A program made the translations under genes and the position numbers. The notes below the pieces were generated by a model. It ran no database searches. It worked only from the letters and a program-made list of their open reading frames with translations, and was not told the DNA's origin. DNA of 64,000 bases from Streptomyces sp. NBC_01198 (GTDB taxonomy: Bacteria; Actinomycetota; Actinomycetes; Streptomycetales; Streptomycetaceae), in assembly GCF_036010485.1 (NCBI RefSeq), contig NZ_CP108568.1:3665001-3729000 (forward strand), in the 5' to 3' direction. Positions 28,328 through 35,377 of the stretch are shown here, one piece after another. Position 1 is the first letter of the stretch. Every line of letters starts with the position of its first letter.

Positions 28328-29727
28328 GCATGCAAGCTAGCGCCGATCCTCCCGCGCAGGGCAAGCGCCTCCGGCACCTTCGGATGCCGGGCGGCGAAGC
28401 GGCCCAGCTCACGGAGGTCTTCCGAGGCCCGGCGCGAGGTCAGCCCGCCGCTGAAGTCCAAGGCGCGGTGGCCGATCGACGCGGCCTCGCGCGGGTCGCC
28501 CTTGAGCATGACCAGCGCGGCGAGCTTGGTGCACGAGATCGCCTTGGACCGGACGAATGCCGGCGCGTGCCCCCGTACAGCACTTTGGAATCGCTCCGCG
28601 GCCGGCGTCGGATCGTGACCGTCCACTCCCACCGCGAGGTCCCAAAGGGCGTGCGCGGTATCTCCGTTGTGCTGGGCCTCGTCGTAGTAGGCCATCCATG
28701 GTGGTTCTTCGGCGGGACGGCGCTCGGCGAAAGCGTCGTCGGCAGCGCCCACTGCGGCCAGCGTCTCCTGGACGTTGCGCAGCTTCGCGAAAGCCCGTGC
28801 GCGGGCGGTGTGCAGCATCGCCCGCTCCGACGCGGTGAGCCTGTCGGATCGGACCAGCCCCTTCTCCGCGTTCGTCAACCCGTCGTCACCGTCGCCGATC
28901 CAGATCGCCTGCCGCGCCAGGAAGGAGTACCCCTTGGCACGGAGGTGCCAGTGCTTGCCCTCTTCCGCGCACTCGACCGCGACCTTGAAAGCGACACGAG
29001 CCTCCTCGTGCCGGCAGACGTCAAACTGCGAGGCCCCGGCGACGAGTCCGAGCCGAGCAAGGGCGGCAAGGAAGTCGGCTCTGAGCCGGGGCGGACAGTC
29101 AGCGGACAGCAGGCTGACTGCCCAGCGCATGCAGTTGCCTGCCAACCCCCCGACCAGGCCGCCGCTGCCGTGCGAGTTGTCCCAACCTTGAAGCACGTTG
29201 GCGATGTCGAGGAGTTGGTCGATCTCGTTCCTGGTGATCCGTTCGGGGACGGGCGGCGGGGCCACAGGGCTGAGGAGGCGGCTCAGCTCCAGCGGAGCGA
29301 GGGTGGCAAGGCTGCCGACGGCGAGGAAGGCACGACGTTCCACAGGCTCAGGACTCCTGTTCGGCGCAGTTGGGTCACCTCCCTCCAGCATGCGCCCCCG
29401 ATGTGCCGTCCGGGTTCCCTCCCCTCGCCGACGGCCCGATGAATCCGCATCAGCGCGGCATTTATCCGCATCACCGAAGGCCATTCCCCATGCTCGGGCG
29501 AACAGACCGCCGGTCTGGAGGACTTCGTCCAGCCGTGCAGCTAAGTCCTCCGGGCATCGGTATTCGCCACGCTCGATCTTCAGGACGACATCCACGCTGA
29601 CCTGCACCCGAGCCGCGAGCGCGCCGGCGGTCTTGAAGCCGCGGGCCTTACGGCGCAGGCGGATCTCATGGCCGTACCACGCCTCCGGTGAGGCGGTCGG
29701 GTCGAGGACCTTCTCCGGCTGCGGCAT
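28324..29727 (-). CDS. XRE-family regulator with TPR-like sensor region
   Basis: The 467-residue protein has an N-terminal Cro/C1-type HTH (about residues 20-75, 'GALAARVQVSVDVVLKIERG'). A linker and a long alpha-helical TPR-like region follow (about 170-460). This architecture is frequent in Streptomyces regulators, some of which respond to peptides or act with anti-sigma-like ATPases. ATG 29727 ('MPQPEKVLDP') matches family starts; the frame reaches 29769. It is divergent from the operon starting at 29889, which it may regulate, and coupled to the APH-fold kinase gene. Confidence 0.75.
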   Translation of the reverse strand: MPQPEKVLDPTASPEAWYGHEIRLRRKARGFKTAGALAARVQVSVDVVLKIERGEYRCPEDLAARLDEVLQTGGLFARAWGMAFGDADKCRADADSSGRRRGEGTRTAHRGRMLEGGDPTAPNRSPEPVERRAFLAVGSLATLAPLELSRLLSPVAPPPVPERITRNEIDQLLDIANVLQGWDNSHGSGGLVGGLAGNCMRWAVSLLSADCPPRLRADFLAALARLGLVAGASQFDVCRHEEARVAFKVAVECAEEGKHWHLRAKGYSFLARQAIWIGDGDDGLTNAEKGLVRSDRLTASERAMLHTARARAFAKLRNVQETLAAVGAADDAFAERRPAEEPPWMAYYDEAQHNGDTAHALWDLAVGVDGHDPTPAAERFQSAVRGHAPAFVRSKAISCTKLAALVMLKGDPREAASIGHRALDFSGGLTSRRASEDLRELGRFAARHPKVPEALALRGRIGASLHA

Positions 29728-29888
29728 ACGCGCTCCTGCCTCCCGATGAGGATTCCCACCGGTATCCACATCGCCCTCTGCCCTCTCGGCTTCCGGGCTG
29801 TCTCAATAGTTGCTGACCGCTGCTGAACCAGTACACACCGCAGCCGGATTCCCGTGGACGGGTTTTCGGGCAACGAACTGGACTTGCC

Positions 29889-30377
29889 ATGACGAACCTT
29901 CTTGAAGCCGCGCCGCCGGGAGCCCGCAGCACTGCTCAGAGCGGCCCCGGGCAATTGCTGATCGAGCTGGAGCTGTCGGCGAAGTCCATCCACCACGCCA
30001 AGACGATCGCGCGGGAAAACGTCTGCCTATGGGGCCTGGACGAGCTGGCGACGGACATCGGGCTCACCCTCGCAGAGCTGCTGACCAACGTCATGCGTCA
30101 TGCGGCGCCGCCGACCAGTCACGGGCATCCCAAGGTCAGCCGCTGCCTCGTCCAGCGCGTCCCCGGAGGGATCGTGGTGATCGTCCACGACGACGATCCC
30201 ACGCTGCCGCAGGAGCGGGAGGTCGACGTGGACAGCCTCGACGGCCGCGGCCTCATGCTCGTGCGCGCACTCGCCGCGGACGTGACCGTGGTGCCGAGCC
30301 CGACGGGGAAGGACATCGTCGCCGTCTTCACGTCCTCAGCCGTTTCGGTGCGCGCCGAACAGGGCTTGCTGACGTGA
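29889..30377 (+). CDS. HATPase (RsbW/SpoIIAB-like) regulatory ATP-binding protein
   Basis: The 162-residue protein has the GHKL ATPase boxes: N-box 'LTLAELLTNVMRHA' (with Glu and Asn), G1-like 'VIVHDDDPTLP' and G2 'LDGRGLMLVRALAADV'. Such single-domain proteins are anti-sigma kinases or signalling ATPases, and Streptomyces has dozens. It overlaps the next gene by 4 nt (GTGA) and so heads a seven-gene translationally coupled operon. ATG 29889 is used. A role in controlling the operon's output is inference. Confidence 0.8.
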   Translation: MTNLLEAAPPGARSTAQSGPGQLLIELELSAKSIHHAKTIARENVCLWGLDELATDIGLTLAELLTNVMRHAAPPTSHGHPKVSRCLVQRVPGGIVVIVHDDDPTLPQEREVDVDSLDGRGLMLVRALAADVTVVPSPTGKDIVAVFTSSAVSVRAEQGLLT

Positions 30378-30730
30378 CGAATCCCGTGTCCTTGCCGCCC
30401 GCCGGCCGCCGAACGCGCAAGGCGCCCAGTCGCCTTCACCAGGAGCCCGAGGCGGTGACCTGGGCGAGGGAGAAAGCAGGCCTGACCAAACGGGCCTTGG
30501 CCAGCCGGCTCGGGATATCCGAGCAGCTCATGGGCGAGATCGAGAGCGGCTGGCGGAGCGCCACCCCCGCAAACCTGATGAAGATCGCCGACGCGCTGAA
30601 CTGCCCCTTGGTGGTCCTTGAGCGCAAACGCTCCGGAACCACTTCGAGCCCCGGTATCCCGTCCCCGTTGGCGGCCGAGGCCTGTACGAACCCGCCCCTA
30701 CATCGTCCTGATCTGGAGACGCCATGCTGA
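30374..30730 (+). CDS. Small XRE-family DNA-binding protein
   Basis: The 118-residue protein has a single Cro/C1 helix-turn-helix in its middle ('WAREKAGLTKRALASRLGI', then 'MGEIESGWRSATPANLMKIADAL'). The tails are Arg/Pro-rich and show no second domain. GTG 30374 overlaps the HATPase stop (GTGA), and the end overlaps the next gene by 7 nt. It is a likely local regulator of the nucleotide-enzyme operon. Confidence 0.8.
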   Translation: MTNPVSLPPAGRRTRKAPSRLHQEPEAVTWAREKAGLTKRALASRLGISEQLMGEIESGWRSATPANLMKIADALNCPLVVLERKRSGTTSSPGIPSPLAAEACTNPPLHRPDLETPC

Positions 30731-31743
30731 CTCCTCCCGACTTCCCCGGCCTGCAAGCGGCCTACCTGGCCCTGCTGACGCAGGTCAGCGACGATTTCGA
30801 GTTCCGCATAGCGCCGCGCGGCAACGACGCCCGCGAAGTGATCGGCGTCGGTTTCCGGCTGCCGGACCCGCGGCAGCGCCTGCCGTATCTGGCAGCCCGC
30901 AGGGTCAACCCGGTGTTCCATTTCGCCGAGGCGCTGTGGCACCTGGCCGGACGTCGGGACCTGGAGATGATCGGCTACTACGCGCCGTCGATGGCATCCA
31001 GCTCACGCGACGGCGTACACATCAACGGCTCGTCGTACGGGCACCGCATCCTCACCCCGGCCACGGGGGCGGACCATTCCGCGTTCGACCGCGTACTGGA
31101 GCTGCTGAGGCGCGAGACCGACAGCAAACGCGGCTTCCTGCCGGTGTTCACCGCCGACGAGCTGGCCGTCGACGGCAACCCGGACATGGCGTGCCTGGCC
31201 GCTCTGCACCTGCTCCCGCGCGACGGGCGGCTCCACATGGTCTGCACGATGCGAGCCAACGATCTGGATCGCGGGCTGCTCTCGGACGTCTTCTCGTTCA
31301 CCATGTTCCAGGAGTACGCCGCCGTCCAGCTCGGCCTGGGACTGGGCTCCTACACGCACCACATCGGCTCGGCGCACATCTGCGACCGCGACGCCGAGCG
31401 GGTCCGGCAGGTTCTCGACGAGGCCACTCGGCGAGCGGCGCCCCTGCACTTCGCGTTCCCGCCGATGCCTGCCACGACAACACCAGCGACGATCGCCCGG
31501 CTCCTGGAGCACGAGGAGGGTTTGCGTACCAATGCGGTCTCCTACTGTGTCGCCGACATCGAAGCGCTGAGCCTGGAGCCGTATTGGCAGCAGGTTCTGC
31601 TGCTGTTCGAGGTGTACCGCCGGATCGTCCACGAGGACGCCGACCGCGTCGATCCCCAACTGCTGGGCCAACTGTGGCCGGGCCTTCGCTGGCTGCTCGG
31701 CCACAAGTGGCCGGCCTGCGCCGGCGCGGCGAGCATTCGGTGA
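30724..31743 (+). CDS. Thymidylate synthase-family nucleotide (hydroxy)methyltransferase homologue
   Basis: The 339-residue protein follows the thymidylate synthase fold: 'FHFAEALWHLAG' (E69, cf. TS Glu58), the nucleophile in 'DMACLAAL' (C157, cf. Cys146), 'TMRANDLDRGLLSDVFSF' (R177 and D180, cf. Arg166 and Asp169) and 'SAHIC' (H218, cf. His207). The residue that reads the pyrimidine in TS (Asn177) is Ser191 here, and the ribose-contacting Tyr209 is Cys220. Similar changes mark dCMP and CMP hydroxymethylases rather than housekeeping TS. The likely role is hydroxymethylation or methylation of an unusual nucleoside monophosphate. ATG 30724 overlaps the XRE gene. The alignment was made by eye. 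Confidence 0.75.
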   Translation: MLTPPDFPGLQAAYLALLTQVSDDFEFRIAPRGNDAREVIGVGFRLPDPRQRLPYLAARRVNPVFHFAEALWHLAGRRDLEMIGYYAPSMASSSRDGVHINGSSYGHRILTPATGADHSAFDRVLELLRRETDSKRGFLPVFTADELAVDGNPDMACLAALHLLPRDGRLHMVCTMRANDLDRGLLSDVFSFTMFQEYAAVQLGLGLGSYTHHIGSAHICDRDAERVRQVLDEATRRAAPLHFAFPPMPATTTPATIARLLEHEEGLRTNAVSYCVADIEALSLEPYWQQVLLLFEVYRRIVHEDADRVDPQLLGQLWPGLRWLLGHKWPACAGAASIR

Positions 31744-32288
31744 CCAGGAAGCTGCCCCGCAGCGGTGCCGTGGTGGACGGGGTCGACTGGACCCGCTGGT
31801 CGGTGATCCTGTGCAAGCCGGACGCCGGCGAGCGCGGGCTGAACGACACCGTCCTGAGCCGACTCGCGCTGCCGGGAGTGGAGTTGTCCGGGCGGTGCGA
31901 GGTGATCGTCGAGGCATGGCAGATCCACGTCCACTACTGGGATCTACTGGTGGACAAGGACTGGTTCCCTGACCGCGACATCCCGGCCTGCCTCGACGCG
32001 GAGTACGTCGGCCGGACCGTCACCGTCGCCCTCGCCTACGGGCCACCCGGCGTCCACACCCGGCTTCGCGCTGTCCTCGGCCACTTCGACCCGACCCGCG
32101 CAGCCGAGGGCACCATCCGCGGCGACCACGGCGACGACTCACTCGACAAAGCGCTCGCCGAACACCGGCTCGTCCGCAACCTCGTCCACACCTCCGACGA
32201 CGCCGAAGCCGCCCGCCGCGACTTCGGCACCTGGTACGGCGCCGCGCGCCGCGACCTGCTCATGCCACGTCCGCGTGCCACGGCGTGA
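31740..32288 (+). CDS. Nucleoside diphosphate kinase-like protein
   Basis: The 182-residue protein keeps the NDPK hallmarks: 'ILCKPDAGERGL' (K26), 'GTIRGDHGDD', and the phospho-accepting histidine in 'NLVHTSDDAEAA' (H150, usually NxxHGSDS). It is about 40 residues longer than housekeeping NDPKs, with an extra N-terminal tail and insertions, and is divergent in sequence. It should transfer phosphate from NTP to an NDP, plausibly the product of the neighbouring enzymes. GTG 31740 overlaps the TS-like gene stop (GTGA). Confidence 0.8.
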   Translation: MTRKLPRSGAVVDGVDWTRWSVILCKPDAGERGLNDTVLSRLALPGVELSGRCEVIVEAWQIHVHYWDLLVDKDWFPDRDIPACLDAEYVGRTVTVALAYGPPGVHTRLRAVLGHFDPTRAAEGTIRGDHGDDSLDKALAEHRLVRNLVHTSDDAEAARRDFGTWYGAARRDLLMPRPRATA

Positions 32289-32318
32289 CGCCTGCTTCCC
32301 TCATGTGAAGGAGCCTCC

Positions 32319-33515
32319 ATGGACACCACCGGGACGAACAACACGCGCCGCGCGCTGCCGATCCTCGACTCGGGACAGATCGGCGCCCTCAAGCCCGCCC
32401 TGGCCGACGTGATCGAATACCGCAAGTCCGGCCTGTCGCTGAACTGGATCGTGGGCTGCCCCCTGGAGTGCGGGTACTGCGTCCGCCACCTGTTCGACAA
32501 CTTCGGCATGAAGGTCCCTCGCCGCCTGATGAGTGACGAACAAGCCGTCCAAGCGCTGGTCGGCCATCGCTACTTCCGCCCGCACAGCACGCCCATCCAG
32601 CTCCTCAACCGCGCCACCGACCCGATGCTGCCGGTGGTCAAACCACACCTGTTCACCGTCCTGCGCGCGCTGGACGCACAGGAGCTGACCAACCACGTCC
32701 TGGTCATCACCCGCTGGCGCGTCACCCCCGAGGACTGCGCCGCCCTCAACTCCTTACGCCACCTTCGGCTGACGGTCCTGGTCACCCACTCCGGCATCGA
32801 CCACCAGGCCATCGAACCGGTGGACTCGCGTATTGCCGCCGACAGCCTGCGCACCCTGTTCGAGCATGCCGAGCGCTACCGCACGGTGCTGTACTGGCGG
32901 CCCATCGTGCCCGGCCTCAACGACTCCGAGGCCCAACTGCACCGCGCCCGCGAACTGTCCGCGTACGCCCACGCGACAGTCTTCACCGGCCTGTTCTTCC
33001 GCCAGGAGATCGCCGACTACTACCAGGCCCACGGCCTGCCGTTGCCGTACGAGGACACCGCACGCCGCAAGATCATGCCCGAGCAAGCAGAGCAACGGAT
33101 CCTGGACTACTTCCACACACCGGGAGCTTCTGGCGCCCCCTGGGGAGCCCTGTTCCGCAAGACCAGCTGCGCGGTGGCGTACGCGCACGGCGAGGCCGAC
33201 TACAACGGCCACTACGGCATCCGCGAGCTCTGCGACATCTGCCCACCCCAGCAGATCGCCCGCTGCGCCGGCGCCTGGGTACGACCGGACCTCGCCCAGG
33301 TGACCGCCGACGCGCGCGCCCTCGGGGCAACCGGCCCCGTTGAGATCGACGAACGCGCCATCATCGTCGAAGGCCTGGACGAACCGCCGCGCTACTTCCT
33401 CCAGCACGGCTACGGCTTCCAGTGCCACGACCGCAACAAGCCGCACCACCACCGCCTGCACGGACGCGCCCCCATCGGATGGCCCGGCCCGGCGGAGAAC
33501 GGAACCGCCCCGTGA
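32319..33515 (+). CDS. Radical SAM enzyme with extra C-terminal cysteine cluster
   Basis: The 398-residue protein has the canonical radical SAM motif CPLECGYC (C47, C51, C54) near the start of a TIM-barrel-like domain. A later Cys group ('KTSCAVAYAHGE', 'ELCDICPPQQIARC', about residues 283-315) could bind a second Fe-S cluster. The overall layout resembles spore-photoproduct-lyase-like radical SAM proteins, but the substrate is unknown. ATG 32319 is preceded by a GAAGGAG ribosome-binding site, and a 30-nt gap separates it from the NDPK gene. It overlaps the exonuclease gene by 4 nt. Confidence 0.8.
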   Translation: MDTTGTNNTRRALPILDSGQIGALKPALADVIEYRKSGLSLNWIVGCPLECGYCVRHLFDNFGMKVPRRLMSDEQAVQALVGHRYFRPHSTPIQLLNRATDPMLPVVKPHLFTVLRALDAQELTNHVLVITRWRVTPEDCAALNSLRHLRLTVLVTHSGIDHQAIEPVDSRIAADSLRTLFEHAERYRTVLYWRPIVPGLNDSEAQLHRARELSAYAHATVFTGLFFRQEIADYYQAHGLPLPYEDTARRKIMPEQAEQRILDYFHTPGASGAPWGALFRKTSCAVAYAHGEADYNGHYGIRELCDICPPQQIARCAGAWVRPDLAQVTADARALGATGPVEIDERAIIVEGLDEPPRYFLQHGYGFQCHDRNKPHHHRLHGRAPIGWPGPAENGTAP

Positions 33516-34117
33516 ACTACAGCGCTTGGCCGCCCCTGTTCGTCGTGGACGTCGAAGGCAACGGCGCCAGCCCGCCGGACCTGATCGAGGTCGCCGCCCT
33601 CCCGATCCTCGACGGCCGCCCGGACACGTCCGCCGCCGGGGCATGGCTGATCCGCCCACCCCGGCCGGTCACCCCGCGCGCCGCCCACGTCCACGGCCTG
33701 ACCAACGACCGCCTCGCCACCGCACCCCTGTGGGACGACGTCTCCGGCGCCGTCCACGACCTGCTCGGCACCGCATGGATCTGCGCCCACAACGCCCACA
33801 CCGACTACCGCGTCCTGACCGCCCACCTGCCCGACTGGCAGCCCACCGGAGTCCTGGACACCCTCCGCCTGGCCAAGACCACCCACCCCGACCTGCCCGG
33901 CTACAGCCTCGACGCCCTCATCACCCACCTCACCCCCGACCTGAGCGCCGCGCCCGCGGCGGGCCGGCACCGCGCCACCTTCGACGCCTACGCCACCGCC
34001 CAACTCCTCATCTCCATGGCCGCCCGCTACCCCACCTGGGACGAACTCGTCACCGCAGCCGTCCCGCCCAGCCTGCCCGGCGCCCCACAACCCGAAGAGG
34101 ACCCGACCCTGTGGTGA
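33512..34117 (+). CDS. DEDDh 3'-5' exonuclease (DnaQ-like)
   Basis: The 201-residue single-domain protein has all exonuclease motifs: Exo I 'FVVDVEGNG' (Asp and Glu), Exo II 'CAHNAHTDYRVL', and Exo III 'HRATFDAYATAQL' (His and Asp, the DEDDh subtype). It should remove 3' nucleotides from DNA or RNA. It is not fused to a polymerase. GTG 33512 overlaps the radical SAM stop (GTGA), and its own stop overlaps the kinase start. In this setting it may remove a modified or misincorporated nucleotide, which is inference. Confidence 0.85.
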   Translation: MNYSAWPPLFVVDVEGNGASPPDLIEVAALPILDGRPDTSAAGAWLIRPPRPVTPRAAHVHGLTNDRLATAPLWDDVSGAVHDLLGTAWICAHNAHTDYRVLTAHLPDWQPTGVLDTLRLAKTTHPDLPGYSLDALITHLTPDLSAAPAAGRHRATFDAYATAQLLISMAARYPTWDELVTAAVPPSLPGAPQPEEDPTLW

Positions 34118-34725
34118 CCCCTGCCCGTACCTCCCCGCCCGTCCGTATCGGCATCACCGGAACCCACTCCACGGGCAAGACGCTGTTACTGAAGCGGATC
34201 GAGATGGAGCTACGCAGCCACGGCGTGGCCGTAGCCCGCACCGGCCGCTTGGCCAAGCGCGCCGCCGCCCTCGGGTTCCCGAAGATGCACCATCACACCG
34301 CTGCGTCGACCGAATGGATCATCTGCCAGGGCGTCGCTGACACCCTCGCCGCCGAAGCCCAGGGCGCGGACGTCGTCCTCATCGACCGCGCGCCTATCGA
34401 CGCCCTGGCGTACTACGGTGCCGCCCTGGAGTTCCGCAACGAGGCGGCCGACCCGCTGGAGCACGAACGGCTGCAGCTCCTCGCCGCCACCCAACACCCC
34501 ACCTTTGCCCTGCTCCTGGCAACCGTCCTCGACCCCGACATCCCCGCCTCGGCCACCGACGGCCACCCGTACGACCCCCACTACCGCACGTTGGTCGACA
34601 CCCACATACGCACGCTGCTCGCAGAAGACCACCTCGACCACGTACGTGTCACCAGCACCCCCTCGAGCATCGACGCCGCCATCGCGTGGGCAGTCAGCCT
34701 GTGCCTGGAGGCAATCGCCCCGTGA
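34114..34725 (+). CDS. P-loop kinase (NadR/thymidylate-kinase-like AAA_28)
   Basis: The 203-residue protein has Walker A 'GTHSTGKT' (residues about 16-23). It also has a lid or base-binding region with 'LIDRAPIDALAYYG', reminiscent of NMP-kinase and NadR-type ribosylnicotinamide kinase folds. A Walker B-like 'DVVLIDRAP' is present. Length fits a nucleoside or nucleotide kinase. GTG 34114 overlaps the exonuclease stop (GTGA); it ends the operon. It could convert the TS-like product from monophosphate to diphosphate for the NDPK. Confidence 0.75.
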   Translation: MTPARTSPPVRIGITGTHSTGKTLLLKRIEMELRSHGVAVARTGRLAKRAAALGFPKMHHHTAASTEWIICQGVADTLAAEAQGADVVLIDRAPIDALAYYGAALEFRNEAADPLEHERLQLLAATQHPTFALLLATVLDPDIPASATDGHPYDPHYRTLVDTHIRTLLAEDHLDHVRVTSTPSSIDAAIAWAVSLCLEAIAP

Positions 34726-34764
34726 CTGCCGACCCGGCGACGAAGCAGTCCCGCCACCCACAGG

Positions 34765-34995
34765 GTGTGGACAATCGCGCGCATCCAGAACACCCTCACG
34801 AGCCCCGTTCTCATCCGACGCTTCCTCCTGGACATCAGCCACGCCCCCGGCCACCAGGTCATGAACGTCTTCACCGCGTGGCAACGCGTCGCGGCCACGA
34901 TCGAAACCAACGCCTCCGGCGGGACCACAACTGCCGGACACGGCGGGCCGTCCACAGGCCACCGGAACTGCAACGCCGACCATGAACGGGGTTGA
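34765..34995 (+). CDS. Small hypothetical protein
   Basis: A 76-codon frame from GTG 34765 gives 'WTIARIQNTLTSPVLIRRF' and 'ISHAPGHQVMNVFTAWQRV'. It is amphipathic and protein-like in its first two thirds and low-complexity after that. It begins 40 nt after the kinase gene and could be the last member of the operon. It is not a recognised family and may be spurious. Confidence 0.35.
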   Translation: MWTIARIQNTLTSPVLIRRFLLDISHAPGHQVMNVFTAWQRVAATIETNASGGTTTAGHGGPSTGHRNCNADHERG

Positions 34996-35377
34996 CGCAG
35001 CCACTCGGGGCGGTGCCCCGCCGAGAAGTCACCGCGTAATACCGCAATGCCTCCTCCCCGCGCACCCGCAGGGAGCGGGACTCCCTGGTGATGTGGGGGT
35101 CGAACCGGCTCTTCCCTGCACGAGGAACCGCTGCTAGCTGGGCGTTGTGGGTAATCCCCTCAGGCGTGGGGCGCAGCCTCCGCAGCACAGCGCCGCGGTC
35201 ACGCAATGGGGTCCACCCCTGAGTGTGCAAGGAGCAGCCGCGGTGCGTGTCCCGATACGGCTCAGCAACCCCTGCCGAAGACCGGTGGGAAAGACCGGCC
35301 GCCGGTTAGGCTCGACGGGCGATCACGCCGCGCAGTCAGCGGCGACCCTTGCTCTGTCAGAGAGGCGGTACCACCCC
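34996..35377. other. Intergenic region before hsdR
   Basis: No gene is seen in these 382 bp. They contain a hairpin (CGGGGCGGTGCCCCG, 35008-35022) and a segment near 35052-35078 that faintly resembles a CRISPR repeat. The hsdR promoter must lie toward the right end. Confidence 0.4.

Noticed and set aside
32319-33515. Radical SAM enzyme as a prokaryotic viperin
   Set aside because: CxxxCxxC alone is generic to radical SAM enzymes. The rest of the sequence, including the C-terminal Cys group, did not look like viperin, so only an analogy of context is proposed.
35052-35078. Single CRISPR-repeat-like palindrome before hsdR
   Set aside because: Only one copy, poorly matching the repeats at 27185-27338, with no spacer structure.
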